Shown piece by piece: positions 18,488 through 25,058 of a stretch of 64,000 bases of DNA (positions are counted from its first letter, which is position 1; each line of letters begins with the position of its first letter). The notes beneath the pieces are model-generated. The model had not been told where the DNA came from. It was given only the letters and a program-made list of their open reading frames with translations, and did not search any database. Origin of the DNA: VFMC01 sp031400715 (GTDB lineage Bacteria; Actinomycetota; Acidimicrobiia; Acidimicrobiales; Ilumatobacteraceae); the NCBI GenBank assembly GCA_031400715.1, contig JANNQK010000260.1:17292-81291 (forward strand), given 5' to 3'. The position numbers and the translations under genes are program-made.

Positions 18488-19134
18488 ACCCGAACGACAT
18501 GGGGCCGATCGAGGGCCGACTCAGCGGTGCGTTCCACGAAGCCGCGGCCGAGGTGTCCGAGCGCGACGACCTGTTCGCGCGCGTGAGCTTCAGCATCGAT
18601 GACGACCGACGCCTTCGACGCCAGCACAGCTCGTTGGCCACCGTCTTCATCTGCATCCTCGCCGCCACAGCCTCGTTGACCATCGCCGTCATCGACACAC
18701 ATCAAGGAGAACCGATCATGGACTGGTGGATCCTCGAACTCATGACCTGCGCGGTGCTCGTCGCCGTCGCGTTCTGGCTCGGCCCTCTCATCAAACGATT
18801 CGGGCGGAGCTATGCCGCGGACGTGTTCCGCGCCAATCCCCGCACCGGCAAGAGCTTCATCATGCTCACTGACGTGGCGTACTACCTGATCTTCTTCTCC
18901 TACATCCTCTTCACGGTGAGCTTCGAACCCAAGGGCGGATGGGCCGAGACGGTCGGGGCGTCTCAGCTCCAGCACGAGACCGCCCGCATCGCAGGGATCC
19001 TGTTGATCATCGGAGTGCTGCACAGCGTGAACCTGATGGCGTTACCGGTGATGGGGAGGCTGCTCACGCTGAACCGACACCTCGACGAGTCGACCGCTCC
19101 GCAGGCTCCGCCGCCTGACTCCCGTCTCGGCTGA
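18484..19134 (+). CDS. membrane protein coupled to ECF sigma; candidate anti-sigma factor
   Basis: A 216-residue protein with an acidic, helical N-terminal segment of about 45 residues and four hydrophobic segments (about residues 50-68, 80-100, 125-147, 165-190). No zinc anti-sigma HxxxCxxC motif is visible. The position, with a 4-base overlap with the sigma gene, and the topology (cytoplasmic N-terminus before the first helix) make an anti-sigma or sensor role plausible, but this is an inference from context only. The start is set at ATG 18484 because of the overlap. Confidence 0.6.
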   Translation: MNPNDMGPIEGRLSGAFHEAAAEVSERDDLFARVSFSIDDDRRLRRQHSSLATVFICILAATASLTIAVIDTHQGEPIMDWWILELMTCAVLVAVAFWLGPLIKRFGRSYAADVFRANPRTGKSFIMLTDVAYYLIFFSYILFTVSFEPKGGWAETVGASQLQHETARIAGILLIIGVLHSVNLMALPVMGRLLTLNRHLDESTAPQAPPPDSRLG

Positions 19135-19143
19135 GGAGCGACG

Positions 19144-20175
19144 GTGAGCTCGACGGGCGCTGAGGACGGCGTCGGCACCAAGGTCGTGATCGGCGTCATC
19201 GGCGTCATCGCGGCCATCGCGGCGCTGCTCGTCGTCCTCTTCGGTGCCCGCGTCCTCATCGGTGGCTCGTCCGCCGACGAGGAACCATCCACCGCACAGA
19301 CGCGTGGCGGAACGGCACCCGTCGAGGAGACAACCGTCGAGGAGACACCCGGCGAGGAGACAACCGACGAGCCGATCCCGTCGACCCCGGATCGCCGACA
19401 GGTCACGTTGATCGCCCGCCCCGACAGGCAGGCGCAGGCGCGATCGACGTACGCCGATCTCAGCGACGGTGACGTCCTGCGGATGGCGATCAGACGCGAC
19501 GGGTCATCACGCGGCACCATCGAGCAATGCGTCGTCCGGCGTCGCGACGGTGCCGACAGCCTGACGGCGTGCGGCAATGCGCTGCCCGTGGTGACCGATG
19601 ACGACGGCGCCGCAGACGTGCTGTACCAGGTGGTGGACACGGGACGGTGCGGCCGGAGCGATCGGTGCGCCGTCGTCGTCCGATTCCCGGCCGACGACGA
19701 GACCGCGGACGCTTTCATCGTGTTCGGCGACGGGCCACGAGAGCTCACGGTCGAGGTCGAACCGGCAGGTCCGTATCTGGACGGCGACGAGGTGCTGGTG
19801 GGCATCGGCGCAGCGCCGCCGGGGGCCGCCGTGTCGGTGCGACTGTGTAGTGACACGTGTGCCGACCCGATCCTCGGCACGGCCACGTCCGATGGCCGCT
19901 TCTCGGCCATGATCGAGATCGACGACGAGTGCAACCGATGTCAGGTGCTGGTGAGCGCCGGAGCGCGCGAGCTCGCGGTTCCCGTGTCCATCGCCGACCG
20001 ACCGGGCGCCTCCTACTCCGTGGAACGTCTGGTTGCGGGTCTCCTCGCCGCCATCGGGTTCTTCGCCGCCGCCGTGCTGGTTGCGCGTCGCACCGATTGG
20101 CGACCTCCGTCGGAGGCTGCGACCCCGGCCTTCGACGGACCCTGGCGATGGGATGATCTCCTCGACGACGAGTGA
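19144..20175 (+). CDS. membrane-anchored protein with two neocarzinostatin-like domains
   Basis: A 343-residue protein from GTG 19144. A transmembrane helix is at about 14-38, and an acidic stalk with VEETT/GEETT repeats runs to about 78. Two consecutive beta domains and a C-terminal transmembrane helix (about 297-317) follow. The first beta domain (about 85-195) follows the neocarzinostatin pattern: LSDGDVLRM, then a Cys pair spaced 14 apart, VTDDDGAADVLY, then a close Cys pair (CGRSDRC). The second (about 200-285) repeats this (LDGDEVLVGIG; two close Cys pairs). In the known family these are two disulphides in an immunoglobulin-like fold. It is third in the ECF operon, so it may be an envelope target or sensor of that regulon. 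Confidence 0.65.
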   Translation: MSSTGAEDGVGTKVVIGVIGVIAAIAALLVVLFGARVLIGGSSADEEPSTAQTRGGTAPVEETTVEETPGEETTDEPIPSTPDRRQVTLIARPDRQAQARSTYADLSDGDVLRMAIRRDGSSRGTIEQCVVRRRDGADSLTACGNALPVVTDDDGAADVLYQVVDTGRCGRSDRCAVVVRFPADDETADAFIVFGDGPRELTVEVEPAGPYLDGDEVLVGIGAAPPGAAVSVRLCSDTCADPILGTATSDGRFSAMIEIDDECNRCQVLVSAGARELAVPVSIADRPGASYSVERLVAGLLAAIGFFAAAVLVARRTDWRPPSEAATPAFDGPWRWDDLLDDE

Positions 20176-20216
20176 TCGCGATCTGCCCCGTTTGCGGGCT
20201 GCAGGCGTGCGCGGTT

Positions 20217-20231
20217 TATGGTCGTGCCGTG
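20217..20231 (+). promoter_or_regulatory. -10 box setting the coaA start
   Basis: TATGGT at 20217-20222 is followed by 6 bases and GTG at 20229, the leaderless pattern. It supports GTG 20229 over the longer frame whose GTG at 20172 overlaps the previous stop. Confidence 0.45.
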
Positions 20232-21152
20232 ACCGAGGCAGACGGCCGGTACCTCACGTTCTCACGTGACGAGTGGGCAGATCTCCGCGCGGCCACGCCG
20301 CTCACACTGCGCGAGGCCGACCTGCGCGAACTGCGCGGCCTGACCGACCGCATCGATCTCGACGAGGTCGCGGCGATCTACCTTCCGCTGACGCGCCTGT
20401 TGAACCTCTACGTGGCTGCCACCCAGAGCCTGCACAAGGTCTCGGCAGCATTCCTGGGCACGCTGGCACCGAAGGTGCCCTATGTGATCGGCGTGGCCGG
20501 CAGCGTGGCGGTGGGCAAGAGCACGTTCGCACGCATCCTCCAGGCGTTGTTGGCCCGCTGGCCCGATCATCCCCAGGTCGACCTCGTCACCACCGACGGT
20601 TTCCTGCACCCCAACTCGGTGCTCGCCGAGCGCGGGATCATGAACCGCAAAGGATTCCCCGAGAGCTACGACACACGCCGACTGATCGAGTTCCTCCGCG
20701 AACTCAAGAGTGGGGCCGCGCAGGCGAGCGCTCCCGTGTACAGCCATGTCGTCTACGACATCGTGGAGGGCGACGAGGTGACCGTTTGCCGGCCCGACAT
20801 CTTGATCCTCGAGGGTCTCAACGTGTTGCAGGTCGGCTCGGCCGACGAGTTCGTGAGCGACTACTTCGATTTCAGCATCTACATCGATGCCGACGAGACC
20901 TACATCGAGGACTGGTACGTCCACCGTTTCCTCAAGCTCTGCGAAACCGTGTTCCAGGACCCGAACAGCTTCTTCCAGACCTACGCCCTGCTCAGCCACG
21001 ACGAGGCCGTCGCGACGGCCCGCGCCATCTGGCGCGAGATCAACGGCAAGAACCTGCGTGAGAACATCGCCCCGACCCGTACCCGGGCCAGCCTCCTGCT
21101 GCGCAAGGGCTCGGACCACCGGGTCACCGACGTCTCACTGCGCCGTCTCTGA
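20229..21152 (+). CDS. coaA: pantothenate kinase type I
   Basis: Phosphorylates pantothenate, the first step of coenzyme A synthesis. From GTG 20229 it has 307 residues, the usual CoaA length. The P-loop is GVAGSVAVGKST (about residues 91-102). The typical start YLTFSRDEWADLR, the TTDGFLHPN segment with its catalytic Asp, and the C-terminal SDHRVTDVSLRRL are all present. The longer frame from GTG 20172 would add 19 residues with three cysteines (CPVC, C), which look like readthrough of an upstream region. The stop lies inside a 16-bp tandem repeat shared with the convergent HAD gene. Confidence 0.93.
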   Translation: MTEADGRYLTFSRDEWADLRAATPLTLREADLRELRGLTDRIDLDEVAAIYLPLTRLLNLYVAATQSLHKVSAAFLGTLAPKVPYVIGVAGSVAVGKSTFARILQALLARWPDHPQVDLVTTDGFLHPNSVLAERGIMNRKGFPESYDTRRLIEFLRELKSGAAQASAPVYSHVVYDIVEGDEVTVCRPDILILEGLNVLQVGSADEFVSDYFDFSIYIDADETYIEDWYVHRFLKLCETVFQDPNSFFQTYALLSHDEAVATARAIWREINGKNLRENIAPTRTRASLLLRKGSDHRVTDVSLRRL

Positions 21153-21206
21153 TCAGGCCGGGAACGGTTCAGGCCGGAAACTGATCAGGCCGGAAACTGA
21201 TCAGGC
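21149..21206. repeat. 16-bp tandem repeat spanning two convergent stop codons
   Basis: About 3.6 units of CTGATCAGGCCGGAAA (two units with changes) fill the 48-base gap between coaA and the HAD hydrolase. The TGATCA core is palindromic and supplies the stop codon of each gene (TGA on plus at 21150-21152; TGA on minus at 21203-21201). Confidence 0.85.
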
Positions 21207-21902
21207 AAGGCCGAGCAGCGACGGCAGGTCGGCGAGCGACGACAACTCGGTGAACAGCTCGTCGTGTTCGACGTGCTCCAGGTCCCAGAGCAGGTGGTAG
21301 GGCACGTGAACCGCGTGCCCACCGAGCGACATCACCGGCAGGATGTCGCTGCGCACGCTGTTGCCCACCATCAGGAATCGTTCGGGCGCGACCTGGAACC
21401 GGCGCAGCAGCTTCGCGTAGGTCTCGGCGTCCTTCTCGAGCACCACCTCGAGGTGCTCGAAGTGGTGGGCCAACCCGCTGGTGGTGATCTTGTGCGTCTG
21501 GTGCACCAGATCGCCCTTCGTGATCAGCACGATCCGGTAGTGCGCGCCCACCTTCGCCAACACCTCCGGCACGTGGGGCAGCAGATGCACCGGCTCCTCC
21601 AACTGCTCGCGGGCCATCTCCACCAGCTCGGCGATCACCGACGTCGGAACGCGGCCTCCGCTGATGGTGATCGCCGCCTCCACCATCGACACCGCGAACG
21701 CCTTCACGCCGTAGCCGAAGGTGTGCAGGTTCTTGCGTTCCACCGCGGTCAGCGCCGCCTTGACGTCGATGCCCTCGGGCGTGTGGGGAGCGACCAGCTC
21801 GACGAAGCGCAGCTCGTTGGCGCGAAAGCCATCCTCGCTCTGCCAGAGGGTGTCGTCGGCATCGAAGCCGATGACCTCGTAGGGGCGGTTCATGTGTTCC
21901 AT
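21201..21902 (-). CDS. HAD-superfamily hydrolase
   Basis: A 233-residue phosphatase-like protein. HAD motif I is FDADDTLW (nucleophile Asp at about residue 14), motif II is LITKGD, and motif IV is GNSVRSD with its two acidic positions. The long helical cap between motifs I and II fits the C1-cap subgroup. The DADDTLW variant of motif I is common in a conserved set of bacterial HAD proteins of unknown substrate. An alternative ATG lies 3 codons in. It is the last gene of a minus-strand group of five small genes. Confidence 0.8.
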   Translation of the reverse strand: MEHMNRPYEVIGFDADDTLWQSEDGFRANELRFVELVAPHTPEGIDVKAALTAVERKNLHTFGYGVKAFAVSMVEAAITISGGRVPTSVIAELVEMAREQLEEPVHLLPHVPEVLAKVGAHYRIVLITKGDLVHQTHKITTSGLAHHFEHLEVVLEKDAETYAKLLRRFQVAPERFLMVGNSVRSDILPVMSLGGHAVHVPYHLLWDLEHVEHDELFTELSSLADLPSLLGLA

Positions 21903-21999
21903 GGTGCCCGATCCATCGGCACGTCGCGGGCCGGGATTGATCGCGTTCGGCCGATCGACTTCCGGGCGCGACGAGACAGCGCCGGCTTGCCTGCCCGGC

Positions 22000-22368
22000 T
22001 CACGACCGGTGCAGGGCGTTCAGGTAGTTGTAGACGGTGATCCGGCTGACACCCATCGCGTCGGCGACGTCCTCCACGGCACGACGGAGGGTGAACGCGC
22101 CGCGCTCGTCGAGCAGGCGGATCGCTCGCTGCTTCTCCTCGCGAGTGAGCTGCGGCAGACGGGTGCCCAACTCGCGCTCCACGCCCTCGATCAGCCGGTC
22201 GAGCGCACCGTGCAGCGGTGCCATCCGCACCACGGCCACCTCGACCCCCTCCCACTTCAGCGGTAGGTCGCCCGGCTCTCGCGCATCGAGCGGCACGATC
22301 TGTGCTCCGAGCGCCTCGATGACGGGCTTCACCGCGAGCACGAGGGGATGACGCGGCACGCGAGTCAC
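22000..22368 (-). CDS. YheO/PucR-like HTH transcriptional regulator
   Basis: A 122-residue protein from GTG 22368, which overlaps the stop of the thiamine-binding gene (GTGA, 22365-22368). The N-terminal half is an unassigned alpha/beta segment. The C-terminal 45 residues (KQRAIRLLDERGAFTLRRAVEDVADAMGVSRITVYNYLN) form the HTH_22 helix-turn-helix found at the end of YheO/DauR-type regulators. The longer frame to 22428 adds only an Arg/Ser repeat antisense to a Gly-Asp-Pro repeat, so it is rejected. Tight overlap suggests joint control with the thiamine-binding protein. Confidence 0.7.
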   Translation of the reverse strand: MTRVPRHPLVLAVKPVIEALGAQIVPLDAREPGDLPLKWEGVEVAVVRMAPLHGALDRLIEGVERELGTRLPQLTREEKQRAIRLLDERGAFTLRRAVEDVADAMGVSRITVYNYLNALHRS

Positions 22369-22715
22369 GACGGCCCTCCCCGATGTGCGTGATCGCCTGG
22401 ATCGCCTGGATCGCCTGGATCGGCCCACTCGTCGACCTCTGTCGACGACGACGCGCCCGCCTCGTCACGCGGCGGTTCGTCTGGCGACGTGCGTGCGGCC
22501 GACATCGACACATGTGTCGCGCCGTTGGCGAACGCCGCGGTGATGACCGCCCGAGCGAGCTCTCCGGCGCGTGCCGCTGGAATCACGCAGGTGCTGCCGA
22601 ACGGACCGAACTCGACCGCGACACCGAGCGCCTCGGCTGCCGCGACCGCCTCGAGCACGTGGGGTCCTGGCTGTCCCTCGACGAAGGGTTCGATCGTGAA
22701 CTCCAGGGTCAACAC
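22365..22715 (-). CDS. thiamine-binding (DUF77/YkoF-like) protein
   Basis: A 116-residue protein. Its first 80 residues match the MTH1187/YkoF ferredoxin-like fold: MLTLEFTIEPFVEGQPGPHVLEAVAAAEALGVAVEFGPFGS, then VIPAARAGELARAVITAAFANGATHVSMS. Members bind thiamine or its pyrimidine. The C-terminal 35 residues are acidic and contain a Gly-Asp-Pro repeat encoded by a 9-bp tandem repeat (22391-22417). TACCAT ends 7 bases before the GTG start at 22715, so it appears leaderless. Confidence 0.8.
   Translation of the reverse strand: MLTLEFTIEPFVEGQPGPHVLEAVAAAEALGVAVEFGPFGSTCVIPAARAGELARAVITAAFANGATHVSMSAARTSPDEPPRDEAGASSSTEVDEWADPGDPGDPGDHAHRGGPS
22391..22425. repeat. 9-bp tandem repeat inside the thiamine-binding gene
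   Basis: Three to four units of GATCGCCTG, in frame, encode the Gly-Asp-Pro run at the C-terminus of the thiamine-binding protein. Confidence 0.8.
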
Positions 22716-22755
22716 ATGGGCAATGGTACCGGCGGGCCGCGGCGCACCCGTCCAG

Positions 22756-23025
22756 TCACCCGGCGCCCATCACCCGCTGCAACTCCGTGGAACGCTGGAC
22801 GCAGTCGCGCCCTGCGGCGTCGAAGGCGTCGCCGAGTCTTGCCAGCGCCGTGCGGAACGAGCCCGTCCACTCCTGTTCGAACCGATCGCGGGCAGGTCCG
22901 ACCCATGTGGTGCCGCCCAACGCGGATGTCACCGTGCTGGTGATCGCCTCGATGCTGTCGATCTGCCGCTGCAACTGCCGGCCGAGGGCCGCGAGCTGCT
23001 CGGGGTTCGCACCGAACATGGACAT
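22756..23025 (-). CDS. WXG100-family small secreted-type protein
   Basis: An 89-residue helical protein with the central W-V-G turn (TTWVGPARDRFEQEW, Trp41) between two long amphipathic helices, the defining pattern of WXG100/EsxA-like substrates of type VII secretion. The length of about 90-100 residues fits. AGGAA lies 7 bases before ATG 23025. A longer open frame extends to 23442, but its upstream part is Arg/Gly-rich antisense to the Nudix gene and is rejected. No other type VII component is visible in the window, so an export role is not established. Confidence 0.75.
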   Translation of the reverse strand: MSMFGANPEQLAALGRQLQRQIDSIEAITSTVTSALGGTTWVGPARDRFEQEWTGSFRTALARLGDAFDAAGRDCVQRSTELQRVMGAG

Positions 23026-23111
23026 GGTCGTTCCTGCTTCCTCGGAGCGACCGTTCGCCCCGTCGGGCGACAAAGACGGCAGCGGGCCGGGCCGATCGGA
23101 AACCGTGACGG

Positions 23112-23639
23112 TCAGCGTCGAGGATCGATGAGCGGCAGCAGCAACGCGATCGAGTCGGGAACGAAGGGATGCAGCCGACGCAACTCGTCGAGCTCGGGCC
23201 ACGTCACCCATCGCACCTCGGCGATCTCGCCGTCGGTGAAGTGAAACGGACCATCGTGCACCGTGCGGAACCCCCGGCCGATCAGTGCAACGGCATCGTC
23301 CTGGAAGCGCCCGCGCCCCAACGGCTCGATCTCGACCGCCTCGACGCCGAGCTCTTCCGCCAGTTCGCGGCGCGCCGCGACGGCGTAGCTCTCGCCTGCC
23401 GCAACCACCCCGCCCGCAGCGATGTCCCACTGGCCGGGCCACACGTCCTTGTCGTCGGCACGCCGATGCACCAGCAGCCGCCCATCGGTGGCGAACACTG
23501 CAATCGCGACGGCGCGGTGCTGCAGTCGATCGCGGCGCATCTCTGCGCGGGTGACGGTGCGCAGCACGTTGTCGTCGTCGTCGACCACGTCCACCAGCTC
23601 TGGTCCACCGTCTCGCCGTCGACCGGTCACATCGTTCAC
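23112..23639 (-). CDS. Nudix hydrolase (isopentenyl-diphosphate isomerase-like subgroup)
   Basis: A 175-residue protein with a complete Nudix box, GGVVAAGESYAVAARRELAEELGV (Gx5Ex7REUxEExGU), at about residues 76-99. It is preceded by RAVAIAVFATDGRLLVHRRADDKDVWPGQWDIAAGG, the layout of the YfcD/IPP-isomerase-like group. It hydrolyses a nucleoside diphosphate linked to another moiety, but the substrate is unknown. Its start is 22 bases from the divergent M20 hydrolase start, so their promoters overlap. Confidence 0.85.
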   Translation of the reverse strand: MNDVTGRRRDGGPELVDVVDDDDNVLRTVTRAEMRRDRLQHRAVAIAVFATDGRLLVHRRADDKDVWPGQWDIAAGGVVAAGESYAVAARRELAEELGVEAVEIEPLGRGRFQDDAVALIGRGFRTVHDGPFHFTDGEIAEVRWVTWPELDELRRLHPFVPDSIALLLPLIDPRR

Positions 23640-23649
23640 GTCATCTGAT

Positions 23650-23664
23650 TAGCATCCCCACATG
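23650..23664 (+). promoter_or_regulatory. -10 box of leaderless M20 hydrolase promoter
   Basis: TAGCAT at 23650-23655 ends 6 bases before ATG 23662. Only 22 bases separate the divergent Nudix and M20 start codons, so both transcripts must start almost at their start codons. Confidence 0.45.
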
Positions 23665-24882
23665 ACGACCGACACGCTCCGCGAGGAAGCCCGCGACCTG
23701 CTCGACGACATGGCGCAGCTGCGCAGGCGGCTGCACCAGTGGCCAGAGGTCGGCAACCACCTCCCGCACACGCGCGAGGCCGTGCTCGAGGCACTCGACG
23801 GGCTGCCTCTCGACCTCACGCTCCACCAGACCACGAGCGGCATCGCGGCGGTGCTCGACGGCGGCAGGCCGGGGCCGACCGTGCTGCTGCGCGGCGACAT
23901 GGATGCGCTGCCCATGCCCGAGGACACCGGCCTCGAGTTCGCCTCCAAGGTCGACAACGTGATGCATGCCTGTGGCCACGACACCCACACCTCGATGCTC
24001 GTCGGCGCAGCCCGCCTCCTCTCGGCGCGCGCCGCCGACCTTCCGGGCCGCGTGCTGTTCATGTTCCAACCGGGCGAGGAAGGCCACCACGGCGCCCGGT
24101 ACATGCTCGACGAAGGGTTGCTCGACGTGGGCACCCATCCGGTGGATGGCAGTCCGTCGCCGGTGACCGGAGCGTTCGCGATGCACATCACGTCATCGAG
24201 CCCTGTGGGGTACGTGGCCACGCGACCCGGGCCGTGCATGGCCTCGAGCGACACCTTCACCGTGACCGTCACCGGCCGCGGCGGACATGCGAGCGAGCCC
24301 CACCGTGCCCTCGATCCGATTCCCGTCGCGTGCGAGATCGTGCAGGCCTTGCAGACCATGGTCACCCGCCGCATCGACGTGTTCGATCCCACCATCGTCA
24401 CCGTCTCGAAGATCACCGCCGGCACCACCTCGAACGTGATCCCCGAGACGGCCGAGATCCTCGGTACCATCCGCGCGGTCAGCGAGCGCACCCGCACCAA
24501 GGTGCACGAGGGCATCCGGCGCGTCGCCGAGGGGATCGGTGCTGCGCATGACGCCGCGATCGAGGTGCACGTGAACCTCGGGTATCCGGTCACCGTGAAC
24601 GGCGCATCGTTCACCGACTTCAGCATGGACGTCGCCCGCGACATCATCGGGGCCGACAAGGTCGTCAAGCTCCCCAATCCGGTCATGGGAGCCGAAGACT
24701 TCAGCTACGTGATCGAACAGGTGCCCGGCACGATGATGTTCCTCGGTGGGACACCGCTCGACCGAAGCGTTGCAACCGCGGCGCCCAACCACTCCAACCG
24801 AGTCTTCTTCGACGAACAGGCGATGGTGGACGGCGCGGCGATCTACGCAGCGGTTGCCATGCGCCACCTCGGCCTCGACTGA
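23662..24882 (+). CDS. M20-family amidohydrolase (hippurate hydrolase-like)
   Basis: A 406-residue zinc amidohydrolase. Visible landmarks are LRRRLHQWPEVG near the start, the GDMDALPMPE motif (about 80), CGHDTHTSM (about 107), GEEGHHGARYM (about 138) and the lid domain insertion. The C-terminal metal ligand region is MGAEDFSY. This pattern is the M20D carboxypeptidase/aminoacylase group (IAA-amino-acid and hippurate hydrolases). It faces the alpha-mannosidase gene across two inverted-repeat hairpins. Confidence 0.9.
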   Translation: MTTDTLREEARDLLDDMAQLRRRLHQWPEVGNHLPHTREAVLEALDGLPLDLTLHQTTSGIAAVLDGGRPGPTVLLRGDMDALPMPEDTGLEFASKVDNVMHACGHDTHTSMLVGAARLLSARAADLPGRVLFMFQPGEEGHHGARYMLDEGLLDVGTHPVDGSPSPVTGAFAMHITSSSPVGYVATRPGPCMASSDTFTVTVTGRGGHASEPHRALDPIPVACEIVQALQTMVTRRIDVFDPTIVTVSKITAGTTSNVIPETAEILGTIRAVSERTRTKVHEGIRRVAEGIGAAHDAAIEVHVNLGYPVTVNGASFTDFSMDVARDIIGADKVVKLPNPVMGAEDFSYVIEQVPGTMMFLGGTPLDRSVATAAPNHSNRVFFDEQAMVDGAAIYAAVAMRHLGLD

Positions 24883-24908
24883 CGCGGCGCTCCCCCAGAG
24901 GGAATCGA

Positions 24909-25051
24909 TTCTGGTCGCGCATCCCAACGGCAACCGCAACAAGACGCGACCAGAACGCACGACACCCGGCCGGCTGGTGCATACCGACCCGACCCACAGC
25001 CCGTTCTGGTCGCGCCACACCGCGCCACACGCGAAACAGCGCGACCAGAAC
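24909..25051. terminator. two tandem inverted repeats with a shared stem sequence between convergent genes
   Basis: TTCTGGTCGCG (24909-24919) pairs with CGCGACCAGAA (24945-24955). GTTCTGGTCGCGC (25003-25015) pairs with GCGCGACCAGAAC (25039-25051). Both stems share the same core, so alternative pairing between them is also possible. They fill the gap between convergent genes. A bidirectional transcription stop is likely although no strong T tract follows. Confidence 0.5.
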
Positions 25052-25058
25052 GCAGTGG

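Noticed and set aside
20172..20228. Cys-rich N-terminal extension of pantothenate kinase as a zinc ribbon
   Set aside because: The family start and the TATGGT box point to GTG 20229; the CPVC-like residues come from the intergenic reading frame.
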